64,000 nt of DNA from Odontocerum albicorne (lineage: Eukaryota; Arthropoda; Insecta; Trichoptera; Odontoceridae). Below the pieces are notes generated by a model. It made no database searches. It had not been told where the DNA came from and saw only the letters and a list, made by a program, of their open reading frames with translations. The number at the start of each line of letters is the position of its first letter. The first letter of the stretch is position 1. Of the stretch, positions 42,045 through 52,208 are shown one piece after another. Location of the stretch: assembly GCA_949825065.1 (NCBI GenBank), contig OX463848.1, positions 41,496,766 to 41,560,765 on the forward strand. Reading direction: 5' to 3'. Made by a program: the position numbers and the translations under genes.

Positions 42045-42783
42045 GTGTCCGTTTTTTTTCCAAATTAAAAATGAGCACCAAAAGTAAAACAAAAGGTTAT
42101 ACGTTATTCGAAAGAAAATTTTCTGTCCTACAAGATATTGTGTTTGCTTTTACGTTACATATATTATTTTATTTTATTACAAGCCTTCAAACTGGAATGT
42201 CAAGTAGACGAAAGTGAGCATTTTCGACACCTCCTTCTGTTCGCGTTCAATCGAGGGAATTAAGCTGCTCGCGATATTTGCGAAGTTTACGGTGAAGATG
42301 CTATGAATGAAAGGACAGCTCGTCGATGGTTTTTGCGTTTCAATTACGGTAATTTCGACCTTAAAGACATAAAGCGTTCCGGACGACCAGTGGACTTCGA
42401 TGAGGATCGCTTAAACCATATTATTCATGAAGACCCCCTTCAAACCACCGTAAAATTGGCTGAGCAGATGAATTGTAGTCACATGACTGTATACCGCCAT
42501 CATAAATCAATGGGAAAAGTCCAGAAGTTCGGCGCTTGGGTTCCACATATTTTGAGTGAAAACAACAAAAATCAACGTTCGACAATTGAAACGAAAATGT
42601 TTACTTTCGTCTACTTGACATTCCATTTTGAAGGATTGTAATCAAATAAAATAATATATGTAACGTAAAAGCAAACACAATATCTTATAGAGCAGAAAAT
42701 TTTCTTTCGTATGACGTATAATAACCTTTACCATTTTGTTTTACTTTTGGTGCTCATTTTTAATTTGAAAAAAAAACGGACAC
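42045..42783 (+). mobile_element. Foldback mariner derivative with ~170-bp inverted repeats, 739 bp
   Basis: The left arm (42045-42215, starting gtgtccgttttttttccaaa) is mirrored by the right arm (42603-42783), roughly 90% matched. The left arm is the mariner 5' UTR and includes the first codons of the transposase (gaatgtcaagtagacgaaag). The right arm contains the complement of those same codons. The right side is therefore an inverted copy of the element's own 5' end, replacing the catalytic half. Both termini are the same end sequence. Confidence 0.85.
42197..42602 (+). pseudogene. mariner transposase N-terminal (DNA-binding) remnant
   Basis: ATG 42197 gives MSSRRK, then a one-base frameshift, EHFRHLLLFAFNRG, a stop, AARDICEVYGEDA and a frame open from 42303: MNERTARRWFLRFNYGNFDL, the linker RSGRPVDFDEDRLN, the second helix-turn-helix (MTVYRHHKSMGKVQK) and WVPHILSENNKNQR. 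It stops where the inverted 5' copy begins. Both DNA-binding modules and the WVPHxL motif remain, with no DDE residues. A truncated DNA-binding product is conceivable but has a frameshift and an internal stop near its start. Confidence 0.85.
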
Positions 42784-42909
42784 TATATGTTAACACCCAA
42801 TAACTATATTTTTTATACGAGAATTATAGAATAAGTATTACTCAACTTCTCCTGTACCCAGATGGCATCGATTGTGTAGTGAGTACTTGTTGGTTGACTG
42901 AAATAAATT
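42784..42909. other. Unassigned sequence
   Basis: No recognised feature. Confidence 0.3.
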
Positions 42910-43220
42910 GTTTATCAAAGATTTCGGCTTTAAATTTGTGTAACTCCATATGAGAATGTTTATCAATTGACTACTTTATTCCGCTTATTACAATAATCCA
43001 CGCTAAATGAAAAACGTGTAGCGAAGTTTTATGCATCTTCTATTTTAACGTTTTCTTCAGACTGATTGAAGAAAAGACTCGGAATAGAAGGTAGAAACAA
43101 TCCGTCTAAATAGAACCTCGAACTAGGAGGTAGAATTACGTTAGCTGGGATTAATGAAGTAAGGGAAATAAGATTGTAATTTATTGTCAAATATTATAAT
43201 CTGAAAGTAATTTGTTTTAG
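42910..43220. repeat. Dispersed foldback-type repeat, copy 2
   Basis: The complement of the left half (ttattccgcttattacaata, ttatcaaagatttcggcttt) corresponds to blocks of the right half and of 20790-20895. The centre is a hairpin (cttcagactgattgaagaaa) followed by gctgggattaatgaagtaag. An inverted-repeat element shared with 20700 and 51225. Confidence 0.5.
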
Positions 43221-43424
43221 ATATTTATGAGCCAAATTTAATATCTTTAAAAGTTTTTTTAGAGAACTTTTTTATATACCTGAACCGTAAATTCGGTTCT
43301 GTGTGGTAACGCTTGTAGATGTTTTTTTTTTTCTTCTAAAACTTCTCTCATTTGACGTGTTGGCAACACTATAAACTCGGCGCGTGTGAGTAATATTAAC
43401 TAACACCCTTTTTTGGGAATTATC
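43221..43424. other. Unassigned sequence
   Basis: No recognised feature. Confidence 0.3.
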
Positions 43425-43502
43425 TGGAATCGAACCCGAAATCCCCGAGTGGAAGTCAAGAATCGAATATCCCGAGTGGAATACCACTAGGTTATGGAGG
43501 TC
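43425..43502 (-). mobile_element. SINE family A head, inverted, with tandem duplication
   Basis: Complement of the B box (tctggaatcgaacccgaaat) and A-box region (ataccactaggttatggagg). A ~27-bp block (cccgagtggaagtcaagaat) is partly duplicated as cccgagtggaatacc. Confidence 0.6.
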
Positions 43503-43534
43503 ATTGAAAGAAGATACGGATTTTGATACATAGA

Positions 43535-43665
43535 AGGAACTCTATGAAAAGATGTATGGATATAGTGAAAGCAAAATATTTATTTCACGACAGGAAATTT
43601 TGTAGATTTAACATCTCTGCCTATCCCTACAGAGAAATAGCTTGATGGTATGTATAATAAATAAA
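43535..43665 (+). pseudogene. LINE C-terminal fragment
   Basis: Reads RNSMKRCMDIVKAKYLFHDR, KFCRFNISAYPYREIA and a stop; same end as 27985, 29760 and 62700. Confidence 0.6.
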
Positions 43666-44269
43666 TAGCGTTGGAATTATTTTTAAAACTAACGTTTCGA
43701 AAGTTTTCTAGGGACTTTGGTTTAAACAAATTCTGGAAATCCGTTCAGGAATCTCTTCCTGTCGGAAGCCAGCTTGATCTATCAATTCAGATTAGCTCTA
43801 GGAAAATCCCAATTGTCAATAAACGACATATCCTGAACACGTTCAGAGCTCGGCGGGGTTGTTTCCGCTACAAGATTAGGGATGTAGAGTAAGACAAGCC
43901 TCCAGGATTATGTTTCTGTCAGGTTCGTGTAATTTAAGCTTTATTTAGAACACTTGAATATAATTGTTTATACTCGTACTGCCTACTCTTCTCGTTATTT
44001 GAGATAAATGACACAACTGTGCCTTTACTGAACATGATAAACATAAATATTCGCCATTTGTGGGTTGTTTCTGTTAAATTCATTGAGCGTATGTCAATCA
44101 AAAATGACGTTTATTAAGATTGACGTTGGTATATTATATTTTTATGGTAATGGCGTTAAAAGTGTTTTCTCTAATTGTTTTTTTTTTCCTCTTTAGCTTA
44201 CGATTTCTTTTAATATATTAGTAACTTATGATTTTGTGCACCTTCGTTATCGGCGAACTAACGCCTCTA
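43666..44269. other. Unassigned sequence
   Basis: A 73-codon frame at 43671-43892 has no recognised domain. Nothing else seen. Confidence 0.35.
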
Positions 44270-44830
44270 TTCTCGAATAACTGAGAAACACCAACAGATT
44301 GTCGACAATATGCCTTCGAAGATATGGAACAGTAGAACTATTACCATCACGATGAAAATGCGCCTAGTTAAGTCTCTCGTCTTTGCAATATTCAAGTATG
44401 ACGCGGAGACTTAGACTCTGAGATCAAGTGAGAGACGTAAATAGGTGCATTTGATATGCGGTACTGAAGTAGAATGTTACGAATTTCATGGAAATCAAGG
44501 CGAACTAATGTCTCCATTCTCAAAGAACTGAGAAACACCGACAGATTATCGACAATATGCCATCGACGAGTCCACCGATTCTTTGGGCACATTGCTCGTG
44601 GCAAGGAGACAGTTTGAAGAGGTTTGTGGTTACTGGAGTCGTGGAAAGATGACGCACAAGAGGAAGAATCCCAATGCGTTAGACTGACCAATTGAGAGAC
44701 GTAACTGGACTACCCTTAACAACTGCCCTTCGAGCCACGGAGCGCAGTGATGAATGAAGAGGAGTCGTCGGAAGTTATCATGGGAGTCACGATGCTCATC
44801 CATGAGCTGATGATGACGATGTTGTTGTTT
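44270..44830 (+). pseudogene. RTE-like LINE ORF2 C-terminal fragment, rearranged
   Basis: WNSRTITITMKMRLVKSLVF, AIFKYDAET, then RMLRISWKSRRTNVSILKEL, RNTDRLSTICHRRVHRFFGH and IARGKETV before a stop: the canonical order (LVKSLVF.I..YG.ETW; RRMLRISW...R.N.SIL.EL; R...FFGH..R) of RTE-type LINEs. A second block at 44270-44330 repeats part of the TNVSILKELRNTDRLSTIC region, indicating a partial duplication. Ends in a GATGATGACGATG tail. Confidence 0.75.
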
Positions 44831-44934
44831 TCTTTCCATATTAATGTCAAGAGTGACACCCGGTGCGACACATTGCGAGCTGCTTGCCTAGAGACGGTCC
44901 CGTATTATATAATATTTATATTATAACTGTTTCA

Positions 44935-45068
44935 TGTATTAAACTTTCGTTGTATACAATACGATATATTCTAACCAGCCTGAAATATGTTTAACAAGCC
45001 TCAAGAAAAAATAACGGGAATTGAACCGGCAACCCCCCGACTGTCTTATCAACTAGGCAATGGAGGTC
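44935..45068 (-). mobile_element. SINE family A, inverted, internally deleted
   Basis: Complement of the tail start (aactttcgttgtatacaata), a shortened body (ccagcctgaaatatg) and the B-box/head (acgggaattgaaccggcaac, ttatcaactaggcaatggag). Confidence 0.65.
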
Positions 45069-45124
45069 GTCGTTATTGAACTGTATGTTGTAAAAAAAAT
45101 ATTTTTCGCAAATTCTTTTACATG

Positions 45125-45660
45125 TCTACAACATATAATATTTACCTTACTCGACTTCACGCCGAACAGCGAGAAGAAACCCTTAACACTACATCCTCGC
45201 TTGGGCCGTGAAGTTCTATAAAAGTCATCAAAATCACAGCAAACCCTTAGTCGCAGCCCTGGAAGCTTACGAGAGTAAATCCGATCTACCCTTCCGTTAT
45301 AAGCACAGGCTCTCGAAGCCTTATCTGTTGCCTGACTAGTCCATCTACAGTATTAGCTGGGAGGACCAAGGTCTGAGTGAATGTGATGGAATACAAGTAG
45401 CCTGAACGAGTGGACTTGTTCTTGCTAAATAATTAGTTGTAAGAATTGTTATCTAGTTATAAGTAGTATGTATGTAGGTGATAATTAATTCTAAGATATC
45501 AAATATTAAGATTAATGACATGTAGGAAAATAATATGAAGTAAGTGCATAAATGATAATACGAGTATATTAATAAGATTAGCTAAGTAATAAATGTGTTT
45601 ATATGTTAGGTATAGCCTTGGCAAATATTTGTACCATATATAACTTCGTTTTATAAAAAA
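45125..45660 (+). pseudogene. Non-LTR retrotransposon C-terminus and 3' UTR, copy 1
   Basis: Frameshifted equivalent of the 54095-54845 element: HAEQREETL, KSHQNHSKPLVAALEA-like, then YESKSDLPFRYKHRLSKPYL and LPD-stop, followed by a ~340-bp 3' UTR (caaggtctgagtgaatgtga, tacaagtagcctgaacgagt, tagccttggcaaatatttgt). 5'-truncated. Confidence 0.7.
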
Positions 45661-47289
45661 ACATATTATATTTATGTGTTATTTAATTGGTATTTTTATA
45701 TTTCTAAGTGGTTTTATGTAATAATTTTTAAAAAAATTTACAAACAAGATAGTTTTATTAAAATACTCAAAAAAAAATTTTTAATAAAAGAAAAGTTAAA
45801 TAACATTCAGCTGTAAAATATAAATTTAACTTGACGAGAATCTGTAAATTAGAGAATTTTTCAATTTTAATAAATAAAAAAAAATAATTGCAGCTGTGAG
45901 TAATTAAGTCGACTTTACGAGTATCTGTAAATTAGAGAATTTTTCAAATATTTTTTGTTTTAAATTACAGCTTTTAAATACTGTAATCTGTAAATTAGAA
46001 GGCAACGGTGTACAAACAAAGTGGTTTAAAGGATAAAGGCGTAACGAGAATTTTAATTATTTTAATCACAAAGTTTTACTTGAATAAATTGTGAATAAAC
46101 CTAATATGAATATTTATTTTTGTAATACAGTGAAACCTATATCTTTCGTTTTTGAAAGAACTTAATGATATATTTAATAAATGTGAGAAAACAAGCTATG
46201 CGGAAAGACATGAAAAAATAGTGGCATACGTTAATATCAAAAATAAAATTGTACATACATTATTGCATCTGAGTAATTAGTTTTTTGAAAGGCTTACGTG
46301 CTTTACATAATAGAAGGTACACACAGCGGGTATTCTCCATTAACATCTTCAACCTCTTTTGCTGTCTTCTTCAGCATTGCGTCTGTTCTACATCGTCTAA
46401 GGGGTTGGTGGTTGAAGCAGTAGTGGTGACTAGCGCGCCGTAACAATAATTCAAATAAAACATAATATATAACTCGAATGCTCCACACATAGTAATGTTA
46501 TTTTTGTATAAACTTTAGAGTTTATATTTTGCTACAAAATATTGATTTATTTGAAAAAAAAGTCAATCAAGTAAAATAGTGCAAAAATCTGCAATATTTT
46601 AAAAATACCATGCATAGCCAACCTGCAGGTGTCTTATGTGCCCTGTTTGCTGTTTTTTTTATAAATCATCAAAGAAATGATATTAAAAATAGTTGTCAAA
46701 TAAAAGTAACGCATAGTTGTCAAATTATTGTAACAAAATAATAATAGCTTTTTATAGTAATCAAGGTTTTGTTATAGGGTTGGTATTAAATGTTAGACTT
46801 TGGAGTACCATTAGAAGCACGTTACGTCGTTTTCAGGGATACAAATTTTGATTAACCTATTAATTTTAAAAAAAATACACGTGTGACCCATGAGCTTTTA
46901 CCCAATACCGGTTTTGACACATGCCCCAAAAAGGTTGGCCTTAAACTAATATTTTCGGTAAAACGATGCATAAAGGAACGATTAATGTCAACTATTTTTG
47001 TTTAATTTATATGAAAGTTATTCGAGACATGATGAATTAAACGATACATTATAGGAAAAGGATTATTCGAAGAACGATCGATTAAAAGTTCAGTATTCCA
47101 TCAATTTCCAAATTATCTGTTGTTTTGCTAAAATTGTGTATATTTCTTGTCATGTGTAATAATAAAAATAAAAAATGTTATTTGTTGCATTTCAAATTTG
47201 TTTGGTTTGAATTCAATCTGAAAAAAAAAGTGAAGCTTGTTTTATATTTACTAAGTTTGATGTATAAGCTATTGAGTTACCTTGCAGAT
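45661..47289. other. Unassigned AT-rich 1.6-kb stretch
   Basis: The phrase ctgtaaattagagaattttt occurs twice about 80 bp apart (near 45843 and 45924), and a shorter form follows at about 45985, an old short tandem repeat. Otherwise no gene, SINE or LINE was recognised. Confidence 0.4.
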
Positions 47290-47620
47290 ATATCATTTCG
47301 AACATACCATCGTGTTGTTTCCTTGTCGGGGTAAGCTGAGAGGAGAGAGCGCTAGCTTTTCCTATCGTGACATTTATCATTCACCTCTTATACATCTGTA
47401 TCTCTTCTGATACACCCCAAAGATTTCTCTGATTTAACATTTCTTTCTATACAAATTAACGAGTAATTCACTTGATCAAACAACACTTTCCTTGGTCTTC
47501 CACTTCCACCACGCCCTCAATTTACATTTGAACTGTATATTTGCTTAGTTTATCCCTCTTCATTAATTTATTGTGAATGCCCAAACCATCTCAGGTGTTA
47601 TCAGTGATTGATTTTTATAG
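47290..47620 (-). pseudogene. RTE-like LINE 3' coding end, inverted
   Basis: The complement includes the region for WR..LSLP.QGNN (ccttgtcggggtaagctgag, agcgctagctttt) and shares cacgccctcaatttacattt and gcccaaaccatctcaggtg with 38940-39340 and 50690-51130. Heavily frameshifted. Confidence 0.55.
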
Positions 47621-47759
47621 ACAAAATAACTTCACATTATTGAACTTAATATAGATTATAGATATAAAAAAAACAGTCCAATGTTCGACGCTTAATCATT
47701 ATAATATTGTGCATTGTTTTATAACTATAACATATGTTGTTTTTTTATTTCCGAATGTT

Positions 47760-48205
47760 TAAAGAACACTATCTGGAAAAACAAGTATATGAACATCCAA
47801 AGCAAGGTGATGATATACAAGACCTGTGTCCGCCCCATAATGACATACAGTATAGAGTCCAGATCCGACACTGTCAGAACCAAAAATCTCCTTCAAACCA
47901 GCGAAATGAAGGTACTCAGGAGTATCGCTGGCAAAACCCTTTGTGATAGAGTACGAACCACAGAAATCCGAAGGATGTGTGAAGTTGAAGGTATTGTCAC
48001 ATGGGGATGACAGAGAAGAAGGTTCTGGAACGAACATGTATCCAGAATGGCGGAACCAAGATCCGTAAGAATGACCAGGAACAGTATCCCCCAAGCATGC
48101 AGACCTCCAGGACGACCTCCCAAAAGATGGAAAGACAGCTGGCAGTCAACGTCATAAGAGGGGAACGATGATGCAGGACCATAACAGGCCTAAAATAAGA
48201 GAAAG
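47760..48205 (+). pseudogene. RTE-like LINE ORF2 C-terminus, copy 2
   Basis: Longer sister of 32130-32440: NTIWKNKYMNIQSKVMIYKT, CVRPIMTYSIES, SEMKVLRSIAGKTLCDRVRT, TEIRRMCEVEGIVTWG, then a stop, QRRRFWNEHVSRMAEPRS and RPPGRPPKRWKDSWQSTS. Two in-frame stops. K.IYKTCVRP.MTYG.E marks the end of the RT thumb region. Confidence 0.8.
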
Positions 48206-48219
48206 AAGAAGAAGATTTT

Positions 48220-48410
48220 GTTGTATAATGTAAAAACTAACGGGCTTATTACCACTTGGCAATCTCTTCAAATTTTTTAGAATGATATTTAAGAGGCCTT
48301 AAGGGAAAACCAGACTTGAAACCCATAAAAAAATGTTGGTTCTAACGGGAATCAATTTCACACTTTCTCGGCTAGAAGACAGATATATTATTAACTAGGC
48401 TACATAATTT
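48220..48410 (-). mobile_element. tRNA-derived SINE, family A, inverted
   Basis: Complement of the tail (attaccacttggcaatctct), body (gccttaagggaaaaccagac) and B box (ctaacgggaatcaatttcac). Confidence 0.75.
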
Positions 48411-48659
48411 TTCATTTTATCATACCTAACGTTCCTCATTACTGAAGGTTGTGATCTATGGGATGGGGGTACGGATTGCGACGATAAGTGTCCACTCCTT
48501 TCGGTAACTTACCGTTTGCATTGGAGTGTAGAGTAACTGGCTCTTTCTCCTGATCAATCTATGACAAGTAATATCTTCAGTTTAATTAACTCACGTCTGG
48601 AAATATTTCTGTAAAACTACGAATACGCTGAAAGCATATTAAAGACAGTCGTACCGTTA
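48411..48659. other. Unassigned sequence
   Basis: No recognised feature. Confidence 0.3.
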
Positions 48660-48757
48660 CATTGATCTCATGGCGTATGAAGACTTTTTTTTTCTTTTAG
48701 CGGTCAACAGGATTCTCAGCATCCGATGCCAAAACCACATCTCAAAGGAATCGATTC
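48660..48757 (-). pseudogene. RTE-like LINE ORF2 fragment, inverted
   Basis: Minus strand: CRIDSFEMWFWHRMLRILLT, then AKRKKKSSYAMRSM, matching the KRIDAFEMW.WRRMLRI.WT block of RTE-type LINEs. Ends exactly at the inverted-repeat element at 48758. Confidence 0.65.
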
Positions 48758-49163
48758 TGCAAGCAGCGGCGGCTGGTCTCGGGGTTAGTTGGTGCGCTGA
48801 GCCGGAGAAATAATTTGCAATAATTAAATTATATACTCGCAAACATGACTTCCAAAAGTGTTAAATATTTGTATAGATTAAATATGTATAAGAATGCTGA
48901 CAAATAATACGAGTATTTTTATTTAAGTGAAAATAAAAAAAAAATTATAGTTAATTTAAAAAAAATATTCCTTTCAAATTAACCGACCAAGTTTGCCAAT
49001 TCATACTGGAGCTATTTCGAATATGCACCGGACGGAAACGCAGATTCATATAGGGCAGACAGAGACATACAGTAAACCGTGAGACTATTTCTCTTTATTG
49101 CGAATTGTTTCTCCGGTTCGGCGCGCCAGCACACTTCACGACCGGCCGCCGTTGCTTGCAAGT
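48758..49163. mobile_element. Inverted-repeat element with GC-rich ~65-bp arms, 406 bp
   Basis: The left arm (gcaagcagcggcggctggtc, ggtgcgctgagccggagaaa, taatttgcaata) is mirrored on the right (attgcgaattgtttctccgg, ttcggcgcgccagcacactt, ggccgccgttgcttgc). The interior is AT-rich and non-coding. Either a MITE-like insertion or an inverted duplication. Confidence 0.7.
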
Positions 49164-49369
49164 TCTCGGACTTTTCATGTTTAAGCGCCACACAAGCTTT
49201 GATACGATTTAAAATACATCGATCTATCTATGTATATACTGATCGAGTTATGACATTTTTGGCTATTTGTATTTACATCTTTTTTTTTTTTTTTTTACAA
49301 CCGCCCTTTAAAGCAATCTTACACCACTTATACACTGCTTCCCTTACGCAGAACATACAGATCTCCAAA

Positions 49370-49417
49370 CTTTTCTAACTAAACACACCACTTTCCCTTT
49401 CCTCACATTCATACATC
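49370..49417 (-). pseudogene. LINE fragment left of the solo LTR
   Basis: acttttctaactaaacacac and ctttcctcacattcatacat resemble the 3' coding end of the LINE family inverted elsewhere (for example 50760-50870). Interrupted by the LTR. Confidence 0.4.
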
Positions 49418-49841
49418 TGTGGCGGTCGTCGCACCCTCAGTCGCACACTCGGAACACTGTGGGCGTTCATACACACGGTCAATGACCGATGAAGTGACCT
49501 TTGCATTCCTTGACAATTTTAAACAAACAAATTCAAAGTTCACACGCCGGCCATTCAACCCGTAGCCGGGAGCGGACCGCATTCCACGCCGGAGCGAGAA
49601 CGCACCACGGCTGTCGCGCCAGTTTCGTAAATAAATTGTCACCTACATACAACATTAATCATTTTTGCATTCGCAGGAACGAGACGTAGGCATATCGCGG
49701 GCGCATTCCCGCGCACATTCTAAAATGATATAAATACCTACGTCTACCAAATAAATCACTCTCTCTTTCCGCATTGCGATCTAACGAGTTTTATTTATCG
49801 ACAAATCATCATCATCTCTTCCCTTAAGGACTAGCTCCTAA
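49418..49841 (+). mobile_element. Solo LTR, copy 2, with acatc target duplication
   Basis: Begins tgtggcggtcgtcgcaccct, ends aggactagctcctaa, and is flanked by acatc (49413-49417, 49842-49846). Internal blocks: ggtcaatgaccgatgaag; TATA in atgatataaatacctacgtc; aataaatcactctctctttc; gcattgcgatctaacgagtt; tttatttatcgacaaatcat. Best copy of the family. No internal retrotransposon sequence on either side. Confidence 0.8.
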
Positions 49842-50130
49842 ACATCTATCTGAATGTGAGGAGTTTTCCTCGGTCTAACTCTTCCACGCACACCTTGCCC
49901 TTCTAACTTGTATATTTGCTTAATTATTATTTTGTAATTAATTCTCTCAATATCTCCAAACCACCTTAAAGCTCATTTCTTCATTTTACTTAAAACATCC
50001 ATTTCATCGATACCTTAATTTCAGATGTCTTCACTCCGCCTTCTTTTTTCTTCCTGATTTTGCTTTTATCTTTCTTCTGCCAAGTTTAACTGCCACACAT
50101 CAAGGTTTGTACCAACGCACTATCATGTTT
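49842..50130 (-). pseudogene. LINE fragment right of the solo LTR
   Basis: cttgtatatttgcttaatta, ctctcaatatctccaaacca and ctcatttcttcattttactt resemble the inverted LINE body (compare 50920-51010). Frame not recoverable. Confidence 0.45.
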
Positions 50131-50689
50131 TCTCTTTTTTGCTACGTTTGATGTAACACGGTTTTTGTTCATGAAATTAATACTATCCAGATAACAAAAA
50201 AAAGGTTACATATTGAACAAAAAATTTTATCCAACTTGGTGCCACATACTTTGCCATAACTCATGTTACAATAAGATCAGAACTTGTTTTCCATTCGACA
50301 TATTCCAACACGTTTTTTTCTATTGAAAAATATATTTATTTTCACACTGTTCATCAGTTTGTCGCACATAAATATTTCAAACTGTCATATATATTGTATA
50401 TAATATATATTTTTTGGCAATAGTAAAAACTCGGAATTTCACACAGATTTCAGTTTCAGCACTGCTTGAGATATACTGAAGTGTGTCACTCAACGTAAGC
50501 TGAAATGTGTCATTTAGGATGGAGATACATGGATTTGGTTTACAAGAAAAATATGTTTATTTATGTAGCGGATATTGGATTTAGACTGTCTGTCGATTTT
50601 ATTTTATTATTCAAATATGATTTTTTCAGTACTTGTTTTTAATTAACTCTTTTTCTCATAACAGTAAATTCTAGCACATCCGTGTTTAC
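50131..50689. other. Unassigned AT-rich sequence
   Basis: No recognised feature. Confidence 0.3.
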
Positions 50690-51130
50690 ATAATATTACG
50701 TCGTTTCTCTATCAAGGTAGGCAGTAAGACCGAAATGCTAGACGTTGTTGATATCGCAACACACATCTCTCTCTTTTTCTACATCCATTCACCTTCCTAC
50801 ACAAATCCTACGATTTATCTAACTTTTTACACTTTCTTCTTTCAAAATATCATTCACTTGATACAACCACACTTTCCTTGATCTTCCTCTTGCATACCTT
50901 CTACTCACATTTTCACTGTATATTTGTTTTGTTAGACTTTTTTCATTCATTCGTTTTACATGCCAAAACCATTTCAAAGTGATCTATTTCATCTTACTTA
51001 ATATATAAACCTTAAGTTTACATTCATTCATAATTACTTCAATCCGTATTTTGTCATGCATTGTCATCCCCATTTATTTTTATCAGTGTGCGTATTTCTA
51101 CGTAATTTATTCTGCTCTTTCCTTATTTTT
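50690..51130 (-). pseudogene. RTE-like LINE 3' coding end, inverted
   Basis: Collinear with 38940-39340: ctatcaaggtaggcagtaag, ctacatccattcaccttcct, cattcacttgatacaaccac, ctactcacattttcactgta, atgccaaaaccatttcaaag, ttaagtttacattcattcat, tcatgcattgtcatcccc. Too many lesions for a long peptide. Confidence 0.6.
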
Positions 51131-51224
51131 TCTGCTCTTTTCATTCTTTATTGAAGAATCTTAATAATGTAGTTCTACAGTGAAGTAATATTATTTTTAA
51201 CGTGAAATTCTAAAAAAAAATATT
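51131..51224. other. Unassigned sequence
   Basis: No recognised feature. Confidence 0.3.
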
Positions 51225-51475
51225 AAATATTTAACAATTAGTTACGTTAATATTTCACTAACTACATTAACTCCCACTACAAGTGTTTTTATCTCCTATC
51301 CCGATATTTTCATCGGGCCAAATTCCATCTAAAAATATCTTCGGGATTGGAGGTCATATCACATATCATATAGCAGGGATTAATGCAATAAGTGGAAGAA
51401 GCTATTTATTATTTAATATTCTTATTTGAAGTTCCACAAAGTTTAAACAGAAACCTTTGATATAATACATTAAAA
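51225..51475. repeat. Dispersed foldback-type repeat, copy 3
   Basis: The left half, inverted, reads gggagttaatgtagttagtg. The right half reads gcagggattaatgcaataag, then gaagttccacaaagtttaaa. The centre has tatctcctatcccgatattt. Shared with 20700-20895 and 42910-43220. Confidence 0.5.
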
Positions 51476-52208
51476 TATAAAGGTGAGTGTTATAATGTTA
51501 AAAAAGAAATGCCGATTTATTGATGTGCGGGTGTTACAAACATAAATAAAATTGAATAAAATATTAAAGATAAATTAAAATATATACATCATAATAATGA
51601 CATGAAACTATAACAAGTTTCGATAGTCTTTCAGCGTTTCTTCTCGTTATATTTAAAGTGATTAAGTAAAAAGGGAAAACTTAGCTCGGAGGTTTGATTT
51701 TAACTATTTCTGTCACGTTTCAGGATGCTGAAAGAGGGCAAAAGGTTGAAATTTACTGAAAGATAACTGTTTCAGTTTGTTTCATAACTATGTGTATAGG
51801 AAAAGAAGAACAAAGTATGTTTTAAATTATTCAATAAATATCACACACACTTCATAATTAAATGGAGTTTTATTTAATGGGCATTTAATGCAAAAAATGT
51901 CTTCAGGTGTTTGCCGCAAGAATCAGGTAGATTTCGTATTATTGTAATACAAACAATTTTAATTTGAGTGTATTTTCAGTCCTCCTCCTTAAATAAAGTT
52001 AATAAAAATTTTCCGGAGGCTGTGACAGGAGACCCTCTGCAATGGGTTGTATTTCTATCAAAATCTAGATAAAACAATCCACATTCTACGTACTTCGAGT
52101 TTTAAATAAATTTAAATTTTGACTTAGTTCGGAACTGTGTCAAATAATTTAAAATAAGTATAGAGGATAAAGCTATACGTTCAAATAAATAAATATTATG
52201 AAATACTA
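51476..52208. other. Unassigned AT-rich sequence
   Basis: No recognised feature. Confidence 0.35.
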
